A stretch of 64,000 nucleotides of DNA from assembly GCA_030674185.1 (NCBI GenBank), contig CM060314.1, positions 26,518,391 to 26,582,390 of the forward strand, given 5' to 3'. Numbering within the stretch: position 1 is the stretch's first letter; each line of letters starts with the position of its first letter. Shown piece after piece: positions 1-9,454 of the stretch. A program made the position numbers and the translations under genes. Under the pieces are notes generated by a model that made no database searches, was not told the DNA's origin, and saw only the letters and a list, made by a program, of their open reading frames with translations. This DNA is from Monoplex corrugatus (taxonomy: Eukaryota; Mollusca; Gastropoda; Littorinimorpha; Ranellidae).

Positions 1-720
1 AGGGGTTAGTGATGTGGTGGTGGTAGCGGTAGTGTTGTGGTGGGGTGGTGTGATGGTTGTGGTGGTAGTTGTATGGCGGTGGTAGTTTCAAGTTCAGTTT
101 CTCATCACACCACCACCACAACAACACTACTGAGGTGATAGGGGCGCTCTGTTAGTGGTAATAGTGTGATGTTGGTAGTGATGGTGGTAGTGGTGGGGTT
201 TATTTGTGTTTGTTTTGATGTTGTTTTTTGTGGGGGGGGGGGGGGGTTGGGGGGGTTCTTTTTCTATTTTTTTTTCTTTTTTTTTTTTACTAAGAGAAGT
301 TTGGACCCGTTCTTTTTTGTTTCGTTTTTGTGGCAGTAGTTGCTGTATGGTAGTGGTGGTAGTTGTTTGGTGTGATAACGGTGATAGCGGTGTATGGTGC
401 GTGGTGGTTGTAGTGATGTGATGGTGGTGGTGGTAGTGTTAGGTGTGTTGTTGTTGTTGTTGTATTCATGGGAGTTTGAAGTCACGACCTCTCTGTCAGT
501 AGTCTGTCACCTTCACCACTGGGTAGAAGAAGTCGTCATCACTGGTGGTGGTAACTGTATTTGTATTGGCGTCGTTGTTGGTGTTGTTGCCGTTGCTGTT
601 TTGCTGTGCTGTTGTTGTCGTCATTGTTTCTGGTGTTTTGCTGTGGTTGTTGTGGTTTGTTAGTATCATTGTTGTCATTGTAGTGGTTAACATTGTTGTT
701 GATATACTGCTACTACCGCT
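1..720. repeat. GT-rich cryptic simple sequence
   Basis: The plus strand is dominated by irregular GTG, GTT and GGT triplets with few other words, and a short complementary ACC/ACA patch lies at about 105-130. A G15 run (232-246) and a G7 run (249-255) sit in the middle. The open frames here are Val/Cys/Leu or Asn/Thr runs caused by the triplets and are not credible genes. Confidence 0.75.
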
Positions 721-1086
721 AATGCTAGTGCAACTTTTAACCTATATCACCTATGGCGTCGACTCGGATTTTGACTGCAAGCCGACACCACGGCGTTTCT
801 TAAAGCCCTTCTCAACAAGCTCGGACAGGCTGAGCTTGAACGTCTTTGAAGTACAATATGTGTAATCAACAATGTGTAATAGTATCGTTACTTAATCAAT
901 CCAGGAGCAGATTGTTTACGCTTGATTTGCTGCATCAGTGACTTAAGAACGAAGCACATTTTGTCCACTGCTACGCCTGAACACGAGTCAGCTGACATCA
1001 AGGGGTTAATCGTCTTAAATCGACTTACCTTCTTCCTGTTCCACTCCCACTTTGTCGTCCTTCACCCCCCCTTCTCCCTTTTCTTC

Positions 1087-1087
<1 letters not shown>
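721..1087. other. No gene seen; ordinary unique-looking sequence
   Basis: Mixed-composition sequence between the GT-rich block and the poly-C run. I found no splice-bounded coding frame, tRNA or recognisable repeat. Confidence 0.5.

Positions 1088-1117
<30 letters not shown>
1088..1117. repeat. (C)30 homopolymer
   Basis: An uninterrupted run of thirty C residues. Its exact length is likely to be unreliable in any assembly. Confidence 0.9.
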
Positions 1118-1118
<1 letters not shown>

Positions 1119-1263
1119 TGCAACTTCCACTTCCTGTCCCATCTTTTGTTTGTTTTTGTACGTTGTTTTTCGGTGTTAGCTTACAAAATGGATCTCGTTT
1201 GTCTGGAAACTGAAGTGACTGTGGTGAAAACGTTTTTGCATTCTAGGTACTGAGAAAAAGAAA

Positions 1264-1305
1264 TGGAGAGAGAGAGAGGCACACAGACAGAGACAGAGAG
1301 AGAGG

Positions 1306-1345
<40 letters not shown>

Positions 1346-1397
1346 ACACACACACACACAGAAGGAGAGGGAGAGAGAGAGAGGGAGAGGGAGAGAG
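1264..1397. repeat. Compound (GA)n / (CA)n microsatellite
   Basis: Imperfect GAGAGA repeat interrupted by a CACACA patch at about 1342-1360. The open frame across it (Arg-Glu, Thr-His) is a repeat artefact. Confidence 0.9.
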
Positions 1398-2744
1398 TTG
1401 TTGTTTTTTTTAAAAAGACTTCAAAACATTGTATTACTAAACGATTCTAACATTAGGTCCCACTGGACCTGTCTTTCAGTTAATCCTTGCTATACTACAC
1501 ATAAACTATTAGCGGAAGTCAAAGGGTTAAGGATAGGAAAGGTTATTCCATGACCTTGCTGTCGTAAGGGGTTGAGGTGGTACAGACAGCTTTCCTCGGG
1601 ACCAGTGACACAAAATACTTAAAAATAAACAAATAACATGAATACAAACTGTAAAACCATAAACTACAAAATAACAGGACAGGAATCATGGAGATGGAGG
1701 TCATACAATTAGAGACATTGACACTGACGATGATAGGCCCTACATCATTTTCCAACGGTAAAAGTTAATACTGAAAGCCATTTTCCAACTCGCCGTTATT
1801 TAATTACGTATCTGTCTGAAACTGGAAAAAAAGTGCTGGAAAAGATATACATTAACAAATCAGTCTTCTTCCGTCTTCTTCTTCTCCGTTAATTCCACGA
1901 AAAGTCATTGGGGCACCGCCGTAAAGAACTGTTCATTAGTTTCTTCCAGCAATGTCTTCAAGTTAGACCTGAAGAAAGACAGGGTATGTGATAGTCGAAT
2001 AGACAGGGGAAGCTCGTTCCAGATGAATGGCCCAGACATAGAAAAAGAGTGGTGACAGACCATGGAACATCTGTATCGAGGAATCTGTAATCAAATAGTC
2101 CCACCTCACCTGTCGGCGTCACCGGGTTCAGAGTTGGCTGCTGCACTCTTTGACACCGCTACTCTCTTCCAAATGGTTCTGTCTTGACTTTTGTGGACAA
2201 CTACTTGAATACTTAAGCCATGATGTTGGTTATGTCCTCGATGTATGAAATTGGAGGTCTGCCTTTCTTCCTTTTTGTCACTGTTTTTCCTTGAAAAATA
2301 GTTGCTATGAGGTCTGTGCTGTTGCTATGTGACAATGGCCGATGTATTTTAGTCTTCTCCTGTTGATGTCTGCTAGTAATTTTCAACCAAATAGTATTAG
2401 GAACAAAAAGAAGAGGTTGGTCAGGGGTGCACATTCATGTCAGTGACCGACTTACAAATGGAAAAATGAAAACACCCCGCACGCATACCCATGGAGACGG
2501 AGTATGCGGACTGTGCAGTGAAATAAGCCTGCACAGAGCAAAGCAACGTACATACACGCATCCCACAAAAATCGGAATGACAGACAGACAAACAAACAAA
2601 CAAATAAACCAAAACAAAACAGAATACAACCCGTCTACCAATTCGCGTCAGTCTGCAAAATCACTTGAACTACTTCTCTATAGCGGCTAATTTAATTGTG
2701 ATGGTTGTTACACAAAAAGCAATTGATTCTGTCTCAGTTGTCTA
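1398..2744. other. No gene seen; possible decayed repeats
   Basis: No supported coding exon. The stretch 1860-2160 has the feel of a dispersed repeat but I cannot name it. The part at 2475-2520 (around GGAGACGGAGTATG) resembles an internal piece of a common gastropod SINE as I remember it; this is weak. At 2580-2612 there is an (ACAGACAAAC)-type run. Confidence 0.35.
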
Positions 2745-2890
2745 ACGTAGGCTTGTTGGTTCTTTTGATAGAGCCATAGACTCAAGATTTCGTGTCTAGA
2801 ATTCAGTTCCGACCGGCAACATAAAGCCTGGCTCCCTTGCTTTCCATCTTAATGCCCCAATCTTTCCGAAGGTGTCAAATGCATAAATTT
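2745..2890 (+). mobile_element. tRNA-headed SINE family 1, copy A (diverged)
   Basis: Shares an ordered set of words with the minus-strand copies at 7975-8125 and 11435-11648: a GATAGAGCCATAGA block, a diverged B box near GTTCCGACC, then CTGGC..TTCC and a CATCTTAAT word. It is followed by an (ACAGACAAAC)n tail at about 2928-2958. The family is defined by comparison inside this window only. Confidence 0.5.
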
Positions 2891-3270
2891 AGAAGTCATG
2901 CGCGCCATGTTGAAAGTCACACTGACAGACAGACAAACAAACAAACAAACAAAACCTAAAATCAGCAATTGTTGACGAAGGTGTACAAACAGCACTTTCT
3001 TAGAACTGATAATATTCACGCTGGTTTCACCTTTCTAACATTTTTACCTTTCTGCCTCTAAATCGTGTCGTTTTTTTTTCTGTTTTGTACAAATGTTTGT
3101 TTTCTTATTGTGGTTTTGTTGTTGTTGTTGTTTGGAGCCCCCCCCCCCCCCTCCAAAAAAAAGTTCTTCTCTTTGCCTCTGATATGCGTGAGTCCAGTTA
3201 ATAACATAAGTGAAGTTTCTTTATGATGCAAAAAGGAGTTATCAAAATCTTTTTAAGGGTCTGCATTTTT
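2891..3270. other. No gene seen; simple-sequence patches
   Basis: Contains an ACAA-repeat tail (2928-2958), a GTT patch (3112-3132) and a C-run (3140-3151), with nothing coding that I can support. Confidence 0.5.
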
Positions 3271-3282
3271 GTGTGTGTGGTG

Positions 3283-3357
<75 letters not shown>

Positions 3358-3431
3358 TGTGTGGTGTGTGTGGGGTGTGTGTGTGTGTGTGTGTTGGTGT
3401 GTGTGTGTGTGTGTGTGTTGTGTGTGTGAAA
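3271..3431. repeat. (TG)n microsatellite
   Basis: About 160 bp of TG repeats with occasional GG or AAAG interruptions. Open frames on both strands (Cys-Val and Thr-His) are artefacts. Confidence 0.95.
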
Positions 3432-3570
3432 GCTGATGTTTTTGTTAAGTTTTGTTACCACTGATTTTGTTTTTGCATGATAAATCTGCACATGGTTTGC
3501 TTTACACCATTCTGATACTTGGTTTATACATACTTGTCAGATACAGGACTCAGGTTTATACATACTTGTC

Positions 3571-3767
3571 ATATACAGGACTGACGGTGGGCTATTTGAC
3601 TTGAAAACTGTTACCAAGGTGAAGAATACCACCATCAGAACCTTTTTGTTTGCTGATGATTGTGCCCTCAGCACCTGTATTGAGCAGAAGATGCAGCATG
3701 AAATGGACTGCTTCTCAAAAGCCTGTAACAAATTTGGTCTCACCATTAACACCAAAAAGACTAAGGT
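3571..3767 (+). pseudogene. RTE-like LINE reverse transcriptase remnant, left part
   Basis: Reads DGGLFDLKTVTKV, then FLFADDCALS, which carries the FADD form of the reverse transcriptase YxDD catalytic motif, then FGLTINTKKTK. This is the palm/post-palm order seen in RTE-type endonuclease-reverse transcriptases. The frame breaks off at 3767 and resumes in register at 6961 (KVMY...), so the copy is split by the HERO-type element at 3768-6960. The 5' part (endonuclease and fingers) is missing, as expected for a 5'-truncated LINE. Confidence 0.75.
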
Positions 3768-3931
3768 AGAAAGAAACTCTAGGGAGAGCTAGACAACAGA
3801 AGGTCTTCAGAGAAGTAACCCCCTTTAGACAAGTGTTTCGGCCCTGAATTCCTTACACTCTCGGGGGGCCGGGCCACATCCAGGTCATGACTCCTGGATG
3901 CCCTTCTGCTGTTGTCTTTTTTTTTTTTTTT

Positions 3932-4012
3932 CCCACGCCGGGGATCGAACCTGGGCGATTCTGCGCTTCAGAACTGCGGTACGCGGTTTTACCAATGTGC
4001 TAACGGGGCACA
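3932..4012 (-). other. tRNA-like sequence in the 3' region of the HERO-type element
   Basis: On the minus strand TAGCACATTGGTAAAAC fits an A box and GGTTCGATCCC is a good B box, 43 nt apart from end to start, followed at once by an A-run (3931-3917). Stem pairing is degenerate, so this is not a working tRNA gene. It is either a tRNA-related module of the retrotransposon 3' UTR or the head of a SINE sharing or inserted in that UTR. Confidence 0.55.
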
Positions 4013-4029
4013 CATCATCTGTAGGGAAT

Positions 4030-6960
4030 TTAATCCTTATGAAGTTCACTTTTTTCGTTCCTCCTTGCCCAGATCCAGCTTGAGCTCCTTTCTGCTGCCT
4101 CTGCCATCGCTTTAAGGGCTCTAGTCCTCTTCTTCCCAGAAATGGCGAGTTGTTTCATGAGATCATAAGCGGAGGTGCCCACAAACCCTCTTGCCCCGAC
4201 CTCTATGGCGAAGATTTTGACCCGCAGACCTGCTTTCTTCAGGGTGCTGGCAAGACCGGCGTATTTTTCGGTCTTGTAGATATGTGCTTCTTCCATTCTG
4301 CTTTCGTATGGCACAGTGAGTTCTATCAGAATCACTTGTTTCGAGGAGTCAGAGTGGAGAGCGATGTCTGGTCTCATGCCTGTCTTGCTGATGACATCTG
4401 GGTAATTTCTCCACTCTGGGAGGTCTGCTGTACACTCCCAGTCGACTGCTCCATCCAGAAGACCCTTTGGCAATGTGCTGGTTGTCATAGCACTTTCGGG
4501 CCAGACCTGTTTCCCTCCTGCTTTGTAGAACGTTGTCATAGCAATTGGTGCGTTTGGGGTCATGGTTTTTTCGCTAACCACATCTGTGATCACTTTCAGA
4601 ACTTGGTTGTGCCTCCATGTATACCTTCCTTGGGCTAGCGCTACTTTGCAAGAGCTTAGGACATGTTCCACTGTTTGTTTCTTCTGACAGAGCGGACATG
4701 CTGGGTCGTCTGCTTTCCCCCATTTCACTAAGTTTGCATTCGAGGGGAGCAGGTCATATACAGATCTGAGGAGGAAGCTTATCCTTAGAGGAGCCATGTG
4801 CCACATATCGTTCCAGCTGAGACTTCTTTGGAGTGCACTGTCCCATGTTGTCCATTGCCCCTGTTGACCTTGCTGGACTGCCTTCTGCACTCTTTTGACA
4901 TCTTCTTCTTCCTTCAACTCCTGTATGATCATGTCTCTTTTTTCCTTCCCTTTGGCTTTGGACCACCACTGCATTTTTGTTGCTCCCAGTCCCTGTCTGT
5001 TGGTTTGCGTGTGTCCAATTATTTCTTTGATGCTGAGGTTTCTCTTGGCATTGTTTACAGCCTCTTGGACTTTCCACTTTCTGCCAGTTCTCAGCTTTGG
5101 ATGAACTGATCTCACGATATTGTCTTCCGATTCCTCCAGCATGCTCAACAGTCTTGCTTTTCCAACTTTGTATTCCTCCACTATGGATTTGAGAGGTAGC
5201 TTCAGCATTGCTTGACGACAGTAGAATGCAACATCAGTGAGACCAGGTGGGACACCGAGCCATTTTCTTGTGTATTTGTTGATTTTGGCTTCCATTGCTT
5301 CGACTGTGCTGGTGCAAATGTCATAGATTAGCAGTGGCCACAGCAGCTTTGGTATCAGCATGAACTGTAGACACCAGACTTTGTATTTGCCTGGCAGTCC
5401 GCAGTTATCTATTTTCTTCAGGCCTTCTTCTGCTATTTGCTTGGTTTCACATCCCCTTTGTGTGTCTTTCAGGGAGTCATCATACCATCTTCCGAGACTT
5501 TTTACTGGCTCTTCTGTGACAGTGGGGATGGCTTGGTTGGCTACCATGAATTTGACTGAATCTGCCACTTTTCCTTTTCGCAGTGAGAGACTTCGGGATT
5601 TCTTAGGTTTGAACCTCATTCTTGAAGAGGCCACCAGCTCATCCAGCTGCTTTAAGATTTGGTGTGTCTCTTCCTCATCCGTGGACAAGACTGTTGTGTC
5701 ATCCATGAAAGCTTTCAGAGGAGGCATCTGGTATCCATCTCCCAGATTCACTGGACCTGAACTCTTCATTGCAGCTTTCAAGATGACTTCCATTGCCAAC
5801 ACGAACAGTATGGGAGAGATTGCACAGCCCATTGCAATGCCCACCTCTAGGTCTATCCAGTCCGTGGTGTATTCTTTGGTAGAGAACCGCATTGAGAACC
5901 CTTGGAAATACTTCCTCAGCATTGTTCGGATGTTTTCTGGGATGTGATACATTTCAAGAGCCAGCTGGATCATATCGTGTGGAACTGATCCATATGCATT
6001 CGCCAGATCAAGCCAAACTACATCAATGTCTCTCTTCTCTGTTCTTGCTTTTTGGATGGCATCCCAAATCAACGTGGCATGTTCCAAGCATCCAGGCATT
6101 CCTGGTATGCCTCCCTTTTGGACTGACATATCCAGATACTTGTTTTCAGTCAGGTATTTTGTCAATCTTGCTGCCATAACAGAGAAGAAGATTTTCCCCT
6201 CGACGTTCAGAAGTGATATTGGCCTGAACTGATTGATGCTGCTGGAGTTCTGCTCCTTCGGAATGTACACTCCTTCAGCTCTCATCCATTGGTCGCTGAT
6301 CTTCTGGTTCCTCCATGCTGATCGAATCATCTTGTGGAGCCACTCGAGCACTTTTGGGCATTTCTTGTAGAGCAGGTATGGTATTCCGTTTGGTCCAGGT
6401 GCTGACTTGGCTCTGGCTTTCTTTACTACGTTCTTCACTTCATCCAGTGTTGGTGGTTTGTTATTGAATTTTCCTTCTGGCGCTGCAGGCCAAACCAGAT
6501 TCTGGATTTCAAGTGGTGCCTCGCGCTGAGAATCGGAATATGTTTCCCTGAGATGCTGCTCTAGGGTTTCCTTGCCCACTGTGAGAGTCCCTGATTTGGG
6601 TTGTTCAAACAGCTTTCTTGAAAAGTCAAAGGGATCTTTGAAGAAACGATCTTGAGTCTTCTTCTTTTTGCTCTTTCTTCGCCTTGCTGATTCCACTTTG
6701 CTGAGAGCATTGTGTTTGGCCTTCAGATCTTTCCAGAGTTCCAGGAGCCCTTGCTTCTCGAATTCTGAGGCAGTTTTCATTCGCTTTTTAAGCTTCCTTT
6801 TCTCCCTCCGGATGCTCTCCATCTGTTGCTGTCTTCTGGATTTCTGGGGAGGCGTTTTTGTCTTTGGCTGCTTCACTCCATAAGTGTCCCTGCAGATAGA
6901 GTATATGATGTCTCCGTATGTGTCAAGTTTGTGTTCCAGCGTACTGTTCCCTATTAGCGC
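4030..6960 (-). CDS. Reverse transcriptase with CCHC motif and restriction-like endonuclease (non-LTR ORF, 5'-partial)
   Basis: This frame makes the enzyme for target-primed reverse transcription. A Lys/Arg-rich N-terminal part precedes the fingers motif (SAPGPNGIPYLLYKK, about 6405-6360), palm motif A (WLDLANAYGSVP, about 6025-5980) and the catalytic FMDD (about 5711-5700, in place of the usual YxDD). Downstream is a CX2CX7HX4C zinc motif (CPLC...H...C, about 4712-4660), then a PD-(D/E)XK-like nuclease core (RPDIALH...LIELTVPYE, about 4378-4304) followed by KTEKY. There is no internal stop or frameshift over about 976 codons, which is unusual for a LINE copy and suggests recent insertion. 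The first plausible internal start is a GTG at 6876; upstream the frame stays open to the junction, so the true N-terminus is missing. No N-terminal C2H2 finger of the R2 kind is visible. Confidence 0.85.
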   Translation of the reverse strand, partial: ALIGNSTLEHKLDTYGDIIYSICRDTYGVKQPKTKTPPQKSRRQQQMESIRREKRKLKKRMKTASEFEKQGLLELWKDLKAKHNALSKVESARRRKSKKKKTQDRFFKDPFDFSRKLFEQPKSGTLTVGKETLEQHLRETYSDSQREAPLEIQNLVWPAAPEGKFNNKPPTLDEVKNVVKKARAKSAPGPNGIPYLLYKKCPKVLEWLHKMIRSAWRNQKISDQWMRAEGVYIPKEQNSSSINQFRPISLLNVEGKIFFSVMAARLTKYLTENKYLDMSVQKGGIPGMPGCLEHATLIWDAIQKARTEKRDIDVVWLDLANAYGSVPHDMIQLALEMYHIPENIRTMLRKYFQGFSMRFSTKEYTTDWIDLEVGIAMGCAISPILFVLAMEVILKAAMKSSGPVNLGDGYQMPPLKAFMDDTTVLSTDEEETHQILKQLDELVASSRMRFKPKKSRSLSLRKGKVADSVKFMVANQAIPTVTEEPVKSLGRWYDDSLKDTQRGCETKQIAEEGLKKIDNCGLPGKYKVWCLQFMLIPKLLWPLLIYDICTSTVEAMEAKINKYTRKWLGVPPGLTDVAFYCRQAMLKLPLKSIVEEYKVGKARLLSMLEESEDNIVRSVHPKLRTGRKWKVQEAVNNAKRNLSIKEIIGHTQTNRQGLGATKMQWWSKAKGKEKRDMIIQELKEEEDVKRVQKAVQQGQQGQWTTWDSALQRSLSWNDMWHMAPLRISFLLRSVYDLLPSNANLVKWGKADDPACPLCQKKQTVEHVLSSCKVALAQGRYTWRHNQVLKVITDVVSEKTMTPNAPIAMTTFYKAGGKQVWPESAMTTSTLPKGLLDGAVDWECTADLPEWRNYPDVISKTGMRPDIALHSDSSKQVILIELTVPYESRMEEAHIYKTEKYAGLASTLKKAGLRVKIFAIEVGARGFVGTSAYDLMKQLAISGKKRTRALKAMAEAAERSSSWIWARRNEKSELHKD

Positions 6961-7722
6961 AAGGTTATGTACTAGCCTGCACCCGGTAAACCTATCAAGA
7001 AGGGGAAGAGCCTACAGGCAACAGACAATTTCACCTATCTGGGCAGCATACTCTCACGTACGGTTAACATAGAGAGGAAATAAGCAACAGGATCACCAAA
7101 TCGAGTATTGGCTTTGGAAGACTCTGAAAGAACGTCTGGGAATGGAGAGGACTCAGCCTTACCACCAAGCTGAAGGTCTACCTGTGCAGTGGTACTCACC
7201 ACTCTCCTCTATGCCAGTGGAACCTGGACAGTCTACAGCAGGTATACCAAACAGCTCAATCACTTCCACCCGACCTGTGTCTGCAGACTCCTCCATATCA
7301 CGTGGCAAGACAAGATCCCGGACACGGAAGTCCTGGAACGAGCCGACACCCTCTGCATACACACCCTCCTGCAGAAAGTCCAAGTAAGATGGACATGTGG
7401 TGGGACTATCTGAAAATCGCTTTGAAGATTGCCTCAAAGTATCCATCAACGACCTGGGCATCAATCCCAATACCTGGAAGACGCTTGTACTAGATCGACC
7501 GAACTGGCAAGGCAAGCTGACCATCAGAGTAAGAGCAGCAGAGAAAAGACGTACAGCAGAAGCTCGAAGAAAACAAGAAGTGTGCAAGGCATGAGCGACC
7601 TCCAGTTCTACAGTTGCACCAACCCAAGTTTGCCCTACGTGTGGGCAAGCCTTCCTGGCCCGGAGTGGCCTCACCAACCATCTCCGGGCCCACAATCGCC
7701 GATCCCCCATACAAAATTGAAA
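6961..7722 (+). pseudogene. RTE-like LINE reverse transcriptase remnant, right part
   Basis: Continues the frame broken at 3767: KVMY, an in-frame TAG (6973-6975), PAPGKP, then FTYLGSILSRTV, the motif-E/thumb region of this LINE type. Pieces in changing frames follow (VVLTTLLYASGTWTVY near 7187; CRLLHITWQDKIPDTEVLERAD). At the C-terminus a C2H2-like motif (VCPTCGQAF...NHLRAH, about 7630-7695) is visible. Several frameshifts and stops make it non-functional. An old copy, compared with the HERO-type element that interrupts it. Confidence 0.75.
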
Positions 7723-7974
7723 TCGTGGTCTTCTTTGACAATGAAGGACGAACAACACACTTGTAATGTTTCTTAGATTTCAGAAGCCTGTTTTCCGGAT
7801 GTGTTTAGAGTAGTGAGGTCAGCAAGCATATGATATTCAATATAGGTTGATGCTATGCGCAAGGGTAAGTCATTGATAAAGATACAAAATAAGATAGAAC
7901 CTAGGACTGAACATTGTGCTACATCAAACAATACCCGTCCTTCAGAAGAGAATATTGAACGACCTATGAAACAT

Positions 7975-8125
7975 TGTGGCTAGGCTGACACCATCAGAAT
8001 GATATAAATATTAAGACGGAAAGGGAACAGGCCAGTTTGTAATGTTGCAGGCTTCGGACCGAACCCGAAATACCAGGATCTTGACTCTATGGCTCTATCA
8101 AAACCACCAACTTGTAATTCATTGT
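7975..8125 (-). mobile_element. tRNA-headed SINE family 1, copy B
   Basis: On the minus strand it reads GATAGAGCCATAGAGTCAAG, a B-box-like GGGTTCGGTCC, CTGGCCTGTTCCC, and a CATTCTGATGGTGTCAG word. Those words occur in the same order in the copies at 2745 and 11435. Diverged, boundaries approximate. Confidence 0.55.
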
Positions 8126-8311
8126 AAATCCATTAGGCCTTCAGTAAAAAGATAGTCTCGGCCTGTGGCTTCCGGTAAGCTAGCCTACTTTTCAAAAGGC
8201 CCGTATGTTGAATGGAGGACAGTTGACACCGGGTGGCGTGAATTCGAACAAAGACAGTTACAAACTAACGAGTGAAAATCTGTGATAAACACTAAAGTGC
8301 ATAAAGCATCA

Positions 8312-8494
8312 ATGGCTTGTAACATTGATAACCACACTGAACAATTTCTGAAAAACCATTATCCTCTGCATTATGCGTGCTATCTGGGAGATGAAGCGAG
8401 TGTGCAACAACTTATGTGTGGGGCTGTCGATATTTACCAGGAAGACGGGCTCCGTGGTTGGACACCATTGCACTGGGCTGCTTTCAGTGGGAAG
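8312..8494 (+). CDS. ANKRD10: ANKRD10-like exon 1 (start codon, ankyrin repeats 1-2)
   Basis: Starts at the first ATG in the frame (MACNIDNHTEQFL) and encodes 61 residues. It has a first ankyrin unit (YPLHYACYLGDEASVQQLM) and the start of the second (RGWTPLHWAAFSGK). The exon ends in phase 0 before GTAAAC. In-frame codons continue upstream to about 8282 without ATG, so 8312 is the preferred start, but an upstream coding exon cannot be ruled out. Confidence 0.82.
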
Positions 8495-8957
8495 GTAAAC
8501 ATATTAACATATAGGCCTAGATCTAAAGGCAGATCACGCTTTACTTTAAAAATACTTTTACGTTTGTTTCGTGGCGTTGTGCATTTACTGATTAGGGAAA
8601 AAATTTGGGTTTTATTTTTAATAATGCGGTTTTTGTTTTTGTTTGTCTAGGTGTTTTTTTTGTTTTTCTTTGTTTTTGTTTATCAACCTCTTCAGAGTTC
8701 AGTGCCAACTGCAGCCAAGTACATTGTTTTGGTAGTATACGCCATACAGTGATACACCATTTGCCAAGCTATTTTTGCTTGGGTAGGGTTATAATAATAA
8801 TAATAACAACAACAACAACAAAATCTAGCGTACAAACCACTGCAGGAAAGTATTCATAGGCTAACCTTTTTTTTTTCTCTGTCACTCAAAGGGAAATAAC
8901 AGATTTTCTATTTATGATAGTTAAAACTACAGATTTTCCATTTATGATAGTTTAAAA
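8495..8957. other. Start of ANKRD10 intron 1; no other gene seen
   Basis: T-rich sequence with GTTTTT runs and an ATAATA/ACAACA patch (8790-8821). The frame that runs on from exon 1 past the donor is intronic. Confidence 0.6.
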
Positions 8958-9380
8958 CAATAAAAGTGCTCTTACCAACAAATGCCTAACACTTAATATC
9001 ATTTCAGGAAGACTTTTCTTCATTTTCTTCAGTGTCATATATAGAACCGATACTGTTTTACGAATATAAAGCATGGACAGTCAAAATGCGAAACAAGATT
9101 GAGGCAGCTGAAATGTTTGTTTCTAAGAAGAATGTTAAGTATTCCATTGACAGCAAAGAAAACAAAGGAGAAGTCTTAAAGGAGGCAGACACTAAAACTA
9201 AAAAAAATAACATTAATGGAGAAGATTAGGAAAAGACAAGCAACATTTATATGACATTTTATGAAGCCAGATAAGTTAGAGCACCTAGTCACAATAGGAA
9301 AGCTGGAAGGAAAAAGCACCAGGGAGAAAATATTGGATGGACTTGCAGATTGGTTGAGGACAGAGAGGGTGGAAGATGTA

Positions 9381-9384
<4 letters not shown>
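8958..9384 (+). pseudogene. RTE-like LINE 3' fragment (family 2), copy 1
   Basis: Broken frames read LTNKCLTLN, YIEPILFYEYKAWTVK, NKIEAAEMF, LKEADTK, then KAGRKK..REKILDG.. in shifted frames. They match the C-terminal part of the minus-strand copies at 48733-49185 and 58730-59310 (CEAWTVN, KIEAAEMW, ADTRRS, KRQATFIGH, GELEHLVTTGKLEGK). Several stops and indels make it dead. It ends where a CA microsatellite begins. Confidence 0.7.

Positions 9385-9450
<66 letters not shown>
9385..9450. repeat. (CA)n microsatellite
   Basis: About 33 CA units directly abutting the LINE fragment, replacing the sequence that should encode its last residues. Confidence 0.95.

Positions 9451-9454
<4 letters not shown>

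Larger units (their letters stand above)
3768..6960 (-). mobile_element. HERO/R2-type non-LTR retrotransposon inserted in another LINE
   Basis: On the minus strand the element holds one long frame (6960 to 4030), then about 260 bp of 3' sequence containing a tRNA-like block and an A-run. It interrupts an RTE-like reverse transcriptase, and AAGGT occurs at both junctions (3763-3767 and 6961-6965), consistent with a 5-bp target-site duplication. The frame is open right up to the 5' junction with no start-proximal leader, so the copy is probably 5'-truncated. Clade is assigned from the restriction-like endonuclease and CCHC motif downstream of the reverse transcriptase, an arrangement known from R2, R4, NeSL, CRE and HERO elements. 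HERO is my best guess, but R2-like cannot be excluded. Confidence 0.8.

Noticed and set aside
4150..6232. Plus-strand frames of 60-195 codons across 4150-6232
   Set aside because: They are antisense shadows of the HERO-type reverse transcriptase on the minus strand.
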